Assembly (NCBI RefSeq): GCF_000264945.2
Contig: NZ_CP013070.1
Span: forward strand, 1,612,001 to 1,676,000
DNA length: 64,000 bases
From: Sphingobium indicum B90A
Lineage (GTDB): Bacteria; Pseudomonadota; Alphaproteobacteria; Sphingomonadales; Sphingomonadaceae
Direction: 5' to 3'
Below, in pieces: positions 43,080 through 52,239 of the stretch (position 1 is its first letter; every line of letters starts with the position of its first letter). The position numbers were made by a program, and so were the translations under genes. The notes below the pieces were generated by a model that worked only from the letters and a program-made list of their open reading frames with translations, was not told where the DNA came from and searched no databases.

Positions 43080-46000
43080 TAATCCTTGGAGACGCGGACA
43101 TTGGCGCTTTCGCGGCCAAGGGTGGATATGGCGCCGAGCAGCGAGAGCCAGCGCGTGACCTGATATTCGATGCGGGTCGCGGAATAGCCCTGCCCGTCGG
43201 TGATCAGTTCCACATAGGTCTTGCGCGTCAGATATTTGCCCGCCGCGATGGAGGTGCCCTGCCCCTGCGTCGGATCGGCGGCGATGATGCGCAGCCGGTC
43301 CAGCCCCGCCGCCTTGCGCACGGCGTTGATCGGGTCGAGGCCGCCCTGCCCCTGGAGCGAACCCACGGCCGAGGCGAGTTGCAGCGCTTCGGGCGCGGAC
43401 AGGTTGGTGATCGACGTGCCGAAGAGGATGCGGGACAGCAGTTCGTCCTGCGGCAAGGCGGGCACGCTCGTGAAGCTGATCGCGGGCTTGAGGCCGGTGC
43501 CGCCGACATGGATGGTGGCGGTGAGGTCGCTCACATTCGCCTCCGCATCGATGTCGAGCGTCGGGTTGACGGGGGTGCGGCCGTCGAACTGGATCTTGCC
43601 TTCCTTGAGGTCGAAGCGGCGGCCGGCAAAATCATAGGTGCCGCGGACAAGATCGGCGGTGCCGGCGATGGCCGGGCTGGCGACGGTGCCGCCAATGTCC
43701 AGATTGGCGCGCCATTCGCTCTCCAGGCCAAGGCCCGTGACGGTCAGGCGGTTGCGGGCGCGCGCCTTGATCGCGAGATTCCAGGGAATGCTGGTGCGGG
43801 GCCGCTCTATCTCGTCGCCGCGACGGTTGATCTCTATGACGCGCAGTTCAGGGATCTGCGCCACGGCGGCGGCGCGCCCCATGGTGAAGCGGCTGCGGTT
43901 GAGGATCAGGTCGCCCCCAATGGTGCCGCCCTTGCCGGTGGACCCGATGGTGATCGGGCCGGTGACGGTGGCGGCGATGTCGTCCCGTTCGAGGAGCGCG
44001 GCATTTTCCGCCTGGAGGCGCAGGTCCATGCCGACGCCCGCAAGCCCCATAAAGGTGAAGCTGCCGGTGCCGGTGACGCTGCCGCCATTTTGCGCGGTGG
44101 CGGCGAAATCCGTCATGACCAGTTGCGCGCCGGAAAAGCGGCCCCGCGCCCTGACGCCGTGCAGGCGCATGCCCGTGACGGGGCTGTTGATCGCGGCATT
44201 GCCGGTCGCCAGCGATCCGGTGATGACGGGGTTGCCCAGCGTGCCCCGCGCATCGGCGGTGACGCCGACCGGGCCGGATATGTCGACGATCTCCACGCCC
44301 GTCAGGCGCCAGAGCGTGTCGGCGGTGCCGTTGTAGCGAAGCTGCGCGAACAGGGGCGCGCGGTTGAGCCGATCCACCAGGCTGCCTTCGACGCCCAGCG
44401 GCGTCAGCAATGCCTGGGCGCGGCCGATGGTCTGGCCGTCCGCGACGAAGATCATGCGGGTGGCCAGCCGGTCATGGGTCAGGACCGCGTTCACCCCTGC
44501 ATCGACCGGGCGGGAGCTTAGGGACAGGCCGGATCGGGACAGGCCGCGCACGCGCAGGTCCGCCCTGCCGGTGGGCATGCCGCCGCGAGTGTGGACATAG
44601 CTGAGCGAGCCGGTCGCCGTGCCGCCGAGGCCCAGATCGTCATAGGCGACGTCCAGCAGCGAAAGCGGCAGCCTTTGCAGCCGCGCCTCCATGCTGGTGG
44701 TCTGGCCGCTGAGTTCCCCGCCGAGCTGGAGCGAGCCGCCCGCAAAGCCGACCGATGCGGGATCGAGCCGCCAGCCGTCCTGCGTGCGGGTGAATATGGC
44801 CGGGCGATTGAGCTTGATCGGCCGCTTGTCGACAGTGCCGCCGGCCTGAAGCTGGATGCGACCGGGCGTGACCTGCGCCTCGCCGCTGAGGTCGAAGAGG
44901 CGGCCGCGCTGGCCGGAAAGGCTGGCCGTCACCTTGCCGCTGCCGTCGACCAGATCGGCAGTGGCGGCAAGGCGCCCGATCTGGATCGCGCCGACGCGCA
45001 GGCCCCGCGCCTGCGCCGTGGCGCCGATCGTCGTGCCGGAAGGGTCGAGCAGGATCGTCGCGTCCAGCTTGCCCCGGCGCAAGGCGATGCTGGTCGGGCC
45101 GTCGAAACTGGCGTCGGTGGCGGCGAGGGCGAGCTTCAACTGCTGCACGCCGTTTACCGGGGCGAAGGCGACGGTGCCGGTCACCGGGCCGCCGACGTTC
45201 AGCACGCCGTCCAGGCCGCCGGTCACCGGGCGCAGGTCGCCGCTGGCGCTGACGCCCGATGCGGTGACGCGGGCGATGCGGACGATGGCCTGGCCCCCCG
45301 GCGGCAGCAGGATCACGCCGTTTCCGGTGAAGGGACCGAGGGTCGATCCCCCCTCAGCCGTGAAGCCATAGCCTGCCGCATCGGGAACCAGATGGGCGTG
45401 CAGGTCGGTGACGCCCAGCGCCTTCAACGGACTTTGCAGCACGACATCGACGGTAGGGCGGTCGATCCTGCCGTCCAGCGTCAGGCGCAGCGGACCATAG
45501 CTCCCGTGCTGGCCGTTTCCTTCGAAATGGAACGTGCCGTCATGCCGACGATAGCCCTTGGCCAAGAGCGTCAGCAGCGGCGCCTGGAGGCGGAGGTCAG
45601 TGAACCGAAGCTGGCCGTCCGGCCCAAGGGACAGGCCGCTGCGCAATACCGGCAGGCCGCCGCCCAGCGAACGCAGGAAGCCATTGTCCAGCCGCCGCAT
45701 CCGCGCCATCGCATTGCCGCTCAGGGTGAAGGCGCCCCGCGCGCCGGGCACGGCGCGCAGCTTCGACGTCAGGTCGACGATGCCCAGGCCGCGAATGGCC
45801 AGGCCGCTGATCTGGCCGTCCAGGCCGATGTCGTAGCGGCCGGATTTCAGGTCCGCGAGGAAAAGCAGCCTGCCGCGCAGCTTGTCGGATCGCACCGTCA
45901 TCGGATTGCTGACGATCTGCTGGTTCCTGAGTTGCAACACGCCGTCCAGGTCGAAATTGCGGATGATGCCCTCGACCAGCGGACCCTGGCCGTCCAGGCG

Positions 46001-47245
46001 CCGGGCGCGCAGATGGACGGGGATCAGCGCCGGGCCGCCTTTCGCCCTGCGCCCCTTGCCGTCGGCGCGGACATCGTGGATCACCGTCTTGCCGAAGGCG
46101 AGTTGCCTGGCGGTGAGCAGATATTCATAGCCGAAACCGGAGAGCGGGCCGTCCAGCCGGACTCGGGCCGCGACATCCCGGCCGCCCATCGATTTGAGCA
46201 AAGCCTGCGGGCGCGCCAGCTTCACATCGACCAGCAGATTGTCGAACGCATTGTTGCGCAGGTCGATGGCGCCGTCCGCGTCGAGATCGATGGCGGCGGA
46301 ACGGAGCGAGAGCTTGCCGTCGATCACCCGGTCGGCCATCGATCCGCTTGCCTGCATGGCCAGGCGCGGCGCGGAGAGACGCTGGACAAGGCCTTGCCCG
46401 GCCATGGCGCGCCCCTCGATGGTGCCGGTCGCGGCATAGGCGCCGCTGCGGGCCGCCAGCTTCAGGTCAACGACCGGCTCGCTGTCCAGCGTGGCGGCGA
46501 GGCGCCCGTCCCAGCGGGTCCAGCTTCCCCGCCCCTGGATGCGCAGATTGGCGTCCTGCCTGAGCCCGGCCATGATCGCCAGCACGCCGCCCCTGGGCGC
46601 ATTGACCGTGACGTCCAGGTCGAACCTGTCGTCGTCGGGCCGGCTGTCGAGCGCGATGTTGAGCGCGTCCTCCCTATTCAGCACGCGGGCGGACAGGTCG
46701 ATAATGGCGCGGCCGCCGCGAATATCGGCGTCGCCGGAAAGCGTCGCCTGCTGGATTTTCCCGGTGACGCGCCGGTCGATGGTGAGGCGGCCGACCGAAA
46801 ATTGCATCAACCGGATGTCGAAGCCGGGCAGGATCGGCCCCTCGCGCTCGCTGGGGTTGAGCCTGGGCAGCTTGTGCAGGGTCGCCCGCGGAATGACGAG
46901 CCGGTCGATGTCGAGCCGGTTGGAAAGCCAGGCGAAGGGCCACCAGTCCAGTTCCACTCGCGGCGCGTCCAGGAACGCGCCCTTGGGATCGGACAGGGTC
47001 AGGCCGTGAAGGACCGCCTTTCGGTAGATGCTGCCGTCGATCCGGTCGACATGGATGCGCAGGCCCGAAGGCGGACTGATCTTCGCGATGCGGGCGACGA
47101 GGAAGCGATGGCCGGGCGCGGTGTCGAGCCAGGCCAGCGTGCCCGCGACGATCAGCAGCAGCATCGCGATCACGCCCGCGACCCAGCGCTGCCAGCGGCC
47201 GTCCCAGGCGCGGCGGCGGCGCGGCGCGGGCGTCTCCACGGCCAT
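43076..47245 (-). CDS. tamB: Translocation and assembly module subunit TamB
   Basis: Very long inner-membrane-anchored periplasmic protein (1389 residues) of the AsmA-like bridge family, which links the inner and outer membranes and helps lipid transport and outer-membrane protein assembly. One N-terminal anchor helix (about 20-38, [19 protein letters not shown]), a repetitive beta-rich body, and the conserved C-terminal DUF490 domain (about 1080-1389; [31 protein letters not shown]). It overlaps the tamA stop by one base (TGATG). It is the largest gene in the window; a long open frame on the opposite strand is only its shadow. Confidence 0.94.
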   Translation of the reverse strand: MAVETPAPRRRRAWDGRWQRWVAGVIAMLLLIVAGTLAWLDTAPGHRFLVARIAKISPPSGLRIHVDRIDGSIYRKAVLHGLTLSDPKGAFLDAPRVELDWWPFAWLSNRLDIDRLVIPRATLHKLPRLNPSEREGPILPGFDIRLMQFSVGRLTIDRRVTGKIQQATLSGDADIRGGRAIIDLSARVLNREDALNIALDSRPDDDRFDLDVTVNAPRGGVLAIMAGLRQDANLRIQGRGSWTRWDGRLAATLDSEPVVDLKLAARSGAYAATGTIEGRAMAGQGLVQRLSAPRLAMQASGSMADRVIDGKLSLRSAAIDLDADGAIDLRNNAFDNLLVDVKLARPQALLKSMGGRDVAARVRLDGPLSGFGYEYLLTARQLAFGKTVIHDVRADGKGRRAKGGPALIPVHLRARRLDGQGPLVEGIIRNFDLDGVLQLRNQQIVSNPMTVRSDKLRGRLLFLADLKSGRYDIGLDGQISGLAIRGLGIVDLTSKLRAVPGARGAFTLSGNAMARMRRLDNGFLRSLGGGLPVLRSGLSLGPDGQLRFTDLRLQAPLLTLLAKGYRRHDGTFHFEGNGQHGSYGPLRLTLDGRIDRPTVDVVLQSPLKALGVTDLHAHLVPDAAGYGFTAEGGSTLGPFTGNGVILLPPGGQAIVRIARVTASGVSASGDLRPVTGGLDGVLNVGGPVTGTVAFAPVNGVQQLKLALAATDASFDGPTSIALRRGKLDATILLDPSGTTIGATAQARGLRVGAIQIGRLAATADLVDGSGKVTASLSGQRGRLFDLSGEAQVTPGRIQLQAGGTVDKRPIKLNRPAIFTRTQDGWRLDPASVGFAGGSLQLGGELSGQTTSMEARLQRLPLSLLDVAYDDLGLGGTATGSLSYVHTRGGMPTGRADLRVRGLSRSGLSLSSRPVDAGVNAVLTHDRLATRMIFVADGQTIGRAQALLTPLGVEGSLVDRLNRAPLFAQLRYNGTADTLWRLTGVEIVDISGPVGVTADARGTLGNPVITGSLATGNAAINSPVTGMRLHGVRARGRFSGAQLVMTDFAATAQNGGSVTGTGSFTFMGLAGVGMDLRLQAENAALLERDDIAATVTGPITIGSTGKGGTIGGDLILNRSRFTMGRAAAVAQIPELRVIEINRRGDEIERPRTSIPWNLAIKARARNRLTVTGLGLESEWRANLDIGGTVASPAIAGTADLVRGTYDFAGRRFDLKEGKIQFDGRTPVNPTLDIDAEANVSDLTATIHVGGTGLKPAISFTSVPALPQDELLSRILFGTSITNLSAPEALQLASAVGSLQGQGGLDPINAVRKAAGLDRLRIIAADPTQGQGTSIAAGKYLTRKTYVELITDGQGYSATRIEYQVTRWLSLLGAISTLGRESANVRVSKDY

Positions 47246-49302
47246 CAGAAGGCCTGCCCCAGCGAGACATAGACCGCGACCTTGGGATCGTCCGACTGCG
47301 GATTGAGCGGCGTGCCGACATCGATGCGGATCGGGCCGAAGCTGCTGTAATAGCGCACCCCCAGCCCCGCGCCGATGCGCAGGTCGCGGAAGCGCGGCAG
47401 GAAGCTGGTCGAGATATTGCCGGCATCGACAAAGGGCACGACGCCGAAATCGCCGAATCGGATGCGCGATTCCAGCGAGAATTCCGCCAGGCTCTTGCCG
47501 CCGACCGGATCGTCGCCGGGGCCGTAGCGTGGGCCGATCGCCTGATAGCCATAGCCGCGCACCGACGCGCCGCCGCCAGCATAGAAGCGCCGCGATGGCG
47601 CGATCCGGTCCACCGTGGACCCCAGGATCGTGCCGAAACGGGCGCGGGCGGCGAGCACGATGCGGTCGTTCATCGGCCGGTAGACGCTGCCGTCGAGCTG
47701 CACGCGGGCATAGCCGAAGGTGCTGTTCTGGAAGGACAGTTCGGGACTGACGCGGCCGCCCAGGCGAAAACCCCGACTGGGATTCAGCAGGTCGTCGCTG
47801 CCGTCATAGGTGAGGCTCAAGGGGATGGCGCCGATCAGGAAGGTGCGGCGGTTGCCGTTGCTGAACGCATCCGCTTCGTCCGAAGCGATCAGTTCGCCGC
47901 CGATGCGCCAGACCCATTTCTTCTGGAACAATATGTTGGTTTGCCGCTCCAGCACGCCCGACAGGGTGATGGTGCGCGCGTCATAGGCATCGCGCTTGAT
48001 GTTGCTGACGGAAAGCAGGCCCGTCAGCACATTGTCGCGGCGGCGGAAATTGTTGCGGCGATAGGTGAAGGATGCCGTCTGCTCCTGCGTGCCGATCACG
48101 CCGCGCAGGGTCACCGCGCCTTCGGGCGGGAAGAAGTTGCGGTGCGTCCAGCTCACCTCCGCGCGATAACCCTCCCCCGTGCCGTAACCCAGTTCCCCGG
48201 CGATGGTGCGCAGCGGCGCGGGCCGGGCGTCTATGGCCAGGTCGACATGCTCGCCGTCCCCCGCGTCCCTGGGCGTCATGGTCAAGGAAGAAACGAGTCC
48301 GGTGGCCACCAGCGCCTGCCGCAGATCCTCGACGTCCGACGCCATATAGGTGTCGCCGGGGCGGAAGCGGGCGATGCGCTGGACATGGCGGGCGCTGAAC
48401 AGCGCGTCATTGGCCATGACGATCCTGCCGAAGGTGCGGTAGGCGCCCGGATTGACGACGATGTCCAGATCGCCCTTTCGCTCCTCATGATCGATGCGGA
48501 CTTCCGGTTCCTCGACCTTGCCGAAGGGAAATCCGTTTTCGAGCAGCGCGACGGCCAGGGATTGCTGCCCGGCCAGGATGGCGTCGGCGTCGACCGGATC
48601 GCCTGGCCCGGGAGGAAAGGCGGCGCGCAACTTCGCCTCGCGCTCGCCGGTGCTTTCCAGGCCCTTCAGTTCGACGGACGACAGCAGATAGCGAGCGCCC
48701 GGCACGATCCGGAAGGTGACGGCCAGCCTGTCGCTGCCCGCCGGCGGCGGCGCCGCAGCGCCGCGAATGCGCGCCGCATAATAGCCCTTGGCGCGCAGCA
48801 GGCGGTCGAGCAGGTCGCTGTCCTCCTTGATCCGGCGGTTGATCTGGGCAAGGTTGGCAGGCTTCCCCTCCCCCTGGCGCAGCACCGACAATTCGTTGAA
48901 GCGACTGGTGAACCGGGCGTCGGCAATCTCCTCCACGCCATCCAGCGCGACGGTGTAGCGGCGCTCCTCACCCGTGTCCGCGCCCGTCTGGGTATGGGTG
49001 GGGGTCTCCTCGGCCGGTTCCTCCATGGCTTCGGGGGCGACCGCCTGCTGCGGCGCATCGGAGGGCTGGGGCGGCAGTTCGACCATCGGCGTGACGATGT
49101 CGGGCTGCCCCATGTCGGGCCAGTCGACGCCGATGTCCGGCATGGGGGCCAGGTCGGGATCGGGCTGATCGGGAACCGGCTGCGCGCCCGGCTGCGGCTC
49201 CGCCTGCGCATGAGCGGCGGGCGCGAGCAGAAGCAGCGGCACGAGCAGAGCAGCTTGCGGCAGGCCTGAAATGCGGCGGCAGGTCCGCAAACCGATGTTC
49301 AT
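47245..49302 (-). CDS. tamA: Outer-membrane assembly protein TamA (BamA family)
   Basis: 685 residues. Signal peptide (first ~32 residues, ending AAHAQA), then a Pro/Gln/Glu-rich segment of about 70 residues, three POTRA domains (about 115-380), and a 16-strand barrel of the Omp85 type (about 385-685) with the family motif LAEFSLESRIRFGDFG and a C-terminal Phe (SLGQAF). Partner TamB follows. The Pro-rich linker before the POTRA domains is longer than in E. coli TamA. Confidence 0.93.
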   Translation of the reverse strand: MNIGLRTCRRISGLPQAALLVPLLLLAPAAHAQAEPQPGAQPVPDQPDPDLAPMPDIGVDWPDMGQPDIVTPMVELPPQPSDAPQQAVAPEAMEEPAEETPTHTQTGADTGEERRYTVALDGVEEIADARFTSRFNELSVLRQGEGKPANLAQINRRIKEDSDLLDRLLRAKGYYAARIRGAAAPPPAGSDRLAVTFRIVPGARYLLSSVELKGLESTGEREAKLRAAFPPGPGDPVDADAILAGQQSLAVALLENGFPFGKVEEPEVRIDHEERKGDLDIVVNPGAYRTFGRIVMANDALFSARHVQRIARFRPGDTYMASDVEDLRQALVATGLVSSLTMTPRDAGDGEHVDLAIDARPAPLRTIAGELGYGTGEGYRAEVSWTHRNFFPPEGAVTLRGVIGTQEQTASFTYRRNNFRRRDNVLTGLLSVSNIKRDAYDARTITLSGVLERQTNILFQKKWVWRIGGELIASDEADAFSNGNRRTFLIGAIPLSLTYDGSDDLLNPSRGFRLGGRVSPELSFQNSTFGYARVQLDGSVYRPMNDRIVLAARARFGTILGSTVDRIAPSRRFYAGGGASVRGYGYQAIGPRYGPGDDPVGGKSLAEFSLESRIRFGDFGVVPFVDAGNISTSFLPRFRDLRIGAGLGVRYYSSFGPIRIDVGTPLNPQSDDPKVAVYVSLGQAF

Positions 49303-49454
49303 ATCGCTGATCTAGACCAGATATCGGGCAGATGGCCAGCCCCCAAGATCATGGCGGGACAGGCTGTGCGGCGATTCCGGCTGGAGCGTGGGCGGGGACA
49401 GGAAACGAACGTCGCCTGGGCGCTCAAAGGCCGCGACTGGCCCATTACGGCGCA

Positions 49455-49925
49455 TCAGAAGGCGGCGTTGAGGCGATCCATCAGGGCGCGGGCGGGATTG
49501 GGTTCGGCCTGCGCACGCGGGCGCGCCATGCGATCCTGAAGGCGGGCGACGCGTTCGTAAAGATCCTCGCTGCCGTCTATCAGGGCGCGGGCGGCGAAGG
49601 GGAAGCCGCCGACCACCGAGGGATCGGTGGTCGCGGCGTGGCCGAGGCGATATTTCTCGTCCAGCATCTCCGCATCGCTGAGTTCCCCGCGCTGCCAGGC
49701 CCGCTGGCTGAGCAACCAGGCGATGATGTGCATGAGGCGGGTCGTCACCTTGAGCGATTCGCAGGCGAAGGCGACGCGACGGACCGGATCGTCGACATCC
49801 GCGTCGCCCCCGTCGCGAAGGTCGAAATAGGCGCGCGCTTCGTCCGCCATGACCATGGCTTCGACATAGAGACCGTCGACCAGGCGGCGATGCAGGCCCT
49901 GGTCAAGAGAAGCGGCGAGTTTCAT
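49455..49925 (-). CDS. RcdA family protein (DUF1465)
   Basis: 156 residues, mostly helical. The family includes Caulobacter RcdA, an adaptor in the CpdR-RcdA-PopA relay that delivers CtrA and other substrates to ClpXP during the cell cycle. Conserved-looking segments: FAARALIDGSEDLYERVARLQ near the end, RLMHIIAWLLSQRAW in the middle and SLDQGLHRRLVDGLYVEAMVMADEARAYF at the start (cut here: VDGLYVEAMVMADEARAYF). Context gives no further clue. Between this gene and tamA is a 150-bp gap. Confidence 0.82.
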   Translation of the reverse strand: MKLAASLDQGLHRRLVDGLYVEAMVMADEARAYFDLRDGGDADVDDPVRRVAFACESLKVTTRLMHIIAWLLSQRAWQRGELSDAEMLDEKYRLGHAATTDPSVVGGFPFAARALIDGSEDLYERVARLQDRMARPRAQAEPNPARALMDRLNAAF

Positions 49926-50040
49926 GGCGGATATGTGCCATAGAGCGGACGCCTTGTCAGTCCCGATGCGGCCCCGTTAACCCCGAATTGTCTCATTGAG
50001 GATCAGTCGGGATCGCATCGGCCATAATCCGCCCCGCCAT

Positions 50041-50238
50041 TCAGGCGATGATGTCGGGGACGAGCTGGTCCTCCAGCAGCGCCATTTCGTCGCGCAGGCG
50101 CAATTTCCGCTTCTTGAGGCGCGCGACCTGCATCTGGTCGCCCGAACCGGAGTCGACCAGGGCGCCAATGGCGCTGTCCAGGTCGCGATGCTCGATTCGC
50201 AGCAATTCCAGCCGACGCATGATGTCTTCGCGGCTCAC
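50041..50238 (-). CDS. DUF465 (YdcH-like) small coiled-coil protein
   Basis: 65 residues forming a helical hairpin: ELLRIEHRDLDSAIGAL then VARLKKRKLRLRDEMALLEDQL, the LKK-x-KLRLKDE motif of the DUF465 family. The start GTG at 50238 follows GTAGGTGTAGG; the ATG at 50220 lacks a ribosome binding site. A second DUF465 gene lies 174 bp away on the other strand. Function unknown. Confidence 0.85.
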   Translation of the reverse strand: MSREDIMRRLELLRIEHRDLDSAIGALVDSGSGDQMQVARLKKRKLRLRDEMALLEDQLVPDIIA

Positions 50239-50411
50239 CCTACACCTACTTTCGCACCGATTGCCGTCCCATCGCCCCTTGATAGCCCGGCAGGCCGGCA
50301 CGAACCATCGCAAATTTCAGGGCGGCCCGTCGCAAAGCGCGAATCGCCCGAAGACTCGGCCGGCGAATCGTGATCTACTCGTTCATCCATTGCCCTCGTA
50401 AGGAGAATGTC

Positions 50412-50570
50412 ATGGAAAACAGCCACATTTCAGCTCTTTCAGCCAAGCATGCCGGGCTTGAGGCGCGAATCAAGGCGGAGACGAGTCGTCCCATGCCCGA
50501 CGCGATCCTGGTGGCATCGCTCAAGAAGCAGAAGCTGCGGCTGAAGGAGGAAATGGAGGCGCAACACTGA
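50412..50570 (+). CDS. DUF465 (YdcH-like) small coiled-coil protein, second copy
   Basis: 52 residues, almost entirely the helical hairpin HAGLEARIKAE and VASLKKQKLRLKEEMEA. AAGGAGAATGTC is a strong ribosome binding site. It is shorter than and divergent from the paralogue at 50041-50238, and probably arose by duplication. A rho-independent terminator follows. Confidence 0.88.
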   Translation: MENSHISALSAKHAGLEARIKAETSRPMPDAILVASLKKQKLRLKEEMEAQH

Positions 50571-50597
50571 CAGCGGTGACGCCTGTGCGAAAGGCAT

Positions 50598-50635
50598 GGA
50601 TCGGCGGTCCCTTGCCGCCGATCCTGCCCTTTTCC
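50598..50635 (+). terminator. Rho-independent terminator after the second DUF465 gene
   Basis: GGATCGGCGG-TCCCTTG-CCGCCGATCC followed by TGCCCTTTTCC. A perfect 10-bp stem about 28 bases after the stop; the T-run is interrupted but adequate. Confidence 0.75.
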
Positions 50636-50752
50636 AAAGGTGACGGATGATTGGAAGGCTCCGGGGCCAGACGGCCTGCGGGGCTTTTTTTTTCGAAGGT
50701 CGGGCCGAACTGCTTTGGTACGGATTTTGGGGAAGGCGGACGTGCCCCCTAT

Positions 50753-50868
50753 TCGTCACTCCGGGCTTGACCCGGGGTCCCGCTTTTCTCGTAAACAGCA
50801 CCCAGCCCAAGGCAGCGGAACCCCGGATCAAGCCTGTCCTGAGCTTGCCGAAGGGTCCGGGGACAGGC
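50753..50868. repeat. Type-3 inverted repeat with a fragment of another repeat inserted
   Basis: CGTCACTCCGGGCTTGACCC and GGGGTCCCGCTTTTC on the left match the copy at 18611. On the right, ACCCCGGATCAAG is interrupted by CTGTCCTGAGCTTGCCGAAG, a piece typical of the nuoE-nuoF repeat, before GGTCCGGGG resumes. It lies in the gene-free stretch 50571-50914, where I see nothing else. Confidence 0.68.
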
Positions 50869-50914
50869 CAATGGCCGCAATGGGCCAATTCTTGCCAAAG
50901 TCACATAAAACCGC

Positions 50915-51280
50915 TCAACGAATGAACCGTCGCTGGCGCAGATAATCGGGCACCGTGCGTTGCCCTTCCGGCCTGGAGACCGGCCGACGGGCCAGTTGCG
51001 GATCGATCTGCTCGTCAAAGGCGATGCCGATCCGGTCTTCGCGCGACCAGATGACGGAACCGTTGACCTGCCCGATGCCGCGCAGGTCGAAACGGATGCG
51101 CAGGCCGGTTGGTATGGCGCGCTCGCAATCGGCCATCAGGCCGGTCGCGGAAAGATTGCGGACCCGCGCGCGGCCGAGCGGAGCGCCGTCCGCCGAACTC
51201 AGATTGGTGAGCAGGAAAAGGCTGTCGCGCGGGCCGGAACGCGCCGGGCCGCGGCCACCATCATCCTGATTGCTATCCAT
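50915..51280 (-). CDS. PilZ domain protein
   Basis: 121 residues. The c-di-GMP binding signatures are recognisable: RSGPR (R-x3-R) near residue 16, and NLSATG (N-x-S-x-x-G) near 43, followed by the beta-barrel strands IRFDLRGIGQVNGSVIW and DRIGIAFDE. The ending RQRRFIR is basic. Stand-alone PilZ proteins often regulate motility or polysaccharide production, but nothing nearby tells the target. The ATG at 51280 is preferred over a TTG six bases upstream. It is next to dksA in the same direction. Confidence 0.8.
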   Translation of the reverse strand: MDSNQDDGGRGPARSGPRDSLFLLTNLSSADGAPLGRARVRNLSATGLMADCERAIPTGLRIRFDLRGIGQVNGSVIWSREDRIGIAFDEQIDPQLARRPVSRPEGQRTVPDYLRQRRFIR

Positions 51281-51344
51281 CGACAACGCCCTGCAAGATC
51301 ACTGGAATTCCCGGCGACCCTGCCATGGCGGCATGGACAAAAGG

Positions 51345-51809
51345 TTAATCGTCGCGAGAGACCTTTTCCTGCCGCTCGTGCCGTTCCTGCGCCTCGACCG
51401 TCATGGTCGCGATCGGCCGGGCCTCCAGGCGGCCCAGCGAGATCGGTTCGCCGGTCACTTCGCAATAGCCATATTCGCCCTCGTCGATGCGGCGAAGCGC
51501 GGCGTCGATCTTGGAGATGAGCTTGCGCTGGCGGTCCCGGGTGCGCAGTTCGATCGACCAGTCGGTCTCGCTGGATGCGCGGTCGTTGAGGTCGGGCTCC
51601 CGGAGCGGTTCGTTCTGCAGGACGGCCAATGTCCCTTCCGCTTCGGCCAGTATCTGCTTCTTCCAGTCCCACAGGCGCTGCCGGAAATATTCCAACTGGA
51701 GCGGGTTCATGAACTCTTCGTCTGCGGAAGGACGATAGTCGGGTGGGAGTGTTACAGCCGATTTCGGCGGATTTTGGCCGTCTTTATCGGAATTCAGGAC
51801 CGATGCCAT
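51345..51809 (-). CDS. dksA: RNA polymerase-binding transcription factor DksA
   Basis: Acts with ppGpp on RNA polymerase to control rRNA and amino acid promoters. 154 residues: N-terminal region with DYRPSADEEFMNPLQLEYFR, a coiled-coil tip with DWSIELRTRDRQRKLISKI (helix pair about 55-110; the DxxDxA equivalent is altered to DLNDRAS), and the C-terminal fold YGYCEVTGEPISLGRLEARP. Only one of the four zinc-finger cysteines remains, as in other alphaproteobacterial DksA proteins. The ATG at 51809 gives MASVLNSDKDG. Confidence 0.93.
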   Translation of the reverse strand: MASVLNSDKDGQNPPKSAVTLPPDYRPSADEEFMNPLQLEYFRQRLWDWKKQILAEAEGTLAVLQNEPLREPDLNDRASSETDWSIELRTRDRQRKLISKIDAALRRIDEGEYGYCEVTGEPISLGRLEARPIATMTVEAQERHERQEKVSRDD

Positions 51810-52239
51810 CTGGCTCTCCGACTCGCGGGATCCCCGATGCTGAAAGTGCCGGGGTATCCGTGACTTGTGGTTGACGGCGCCTAATAGCCAGCGCCACGGC
51901 CTGAGACAAGCGGGCAATCGGTCTTGCGGCGCGCCGACCGCGCATCGCGGCGCGTTTTATCCCCGGAAAGTTCGCGATTCCCAAGCACTAGGCGATGATA
52001 AAAGAAAATGGACGGGGCGTATCGACCAAGCGGCCGGCCGCCGTCTCACTATGGGACGTTAACCATATATGCTCATATTTTATTAGTTTTTTCCTCGACT
52101 TGACCCCGATATTCAGAGTTAACGCCATTGAAGTTAACGTTTTGTTTTGCGTTGTTGGCAACAGGGAACGACCCCGCTTCCGTTATTGCGCGACGCAGTG
52201 ACGAGAGCGCCGGGCCGAAGACAAACAAGAGTGGAACCT
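51810..52239. other. 430-bp intergenic region with an AT-rich block
   Basis: No gene is evident. Bases 52045-52145 are unusually AT-rich for this genome (GTTAACCATATATGCTC, CATATTTTATTAG) and contain GTTAACG twice at 52118 and 52133, spaced by 15 bases, plus a further GTTAACC near 52058. The block faces the Ser/Thr-repeat protein gene and probably holds its promoter and control sites; the dksA promoter should lie at the left end. Confidence 0.5.

Noticed and set aside
44591..47272. Very long open frame (about 890 codons) opposite tamB
   Set aside because: It is a shadow caused by high GC third positions of tamB; composition is Arg/Ala/Gly/Gln-rich with no domain, and tamB is clearly the real gene.
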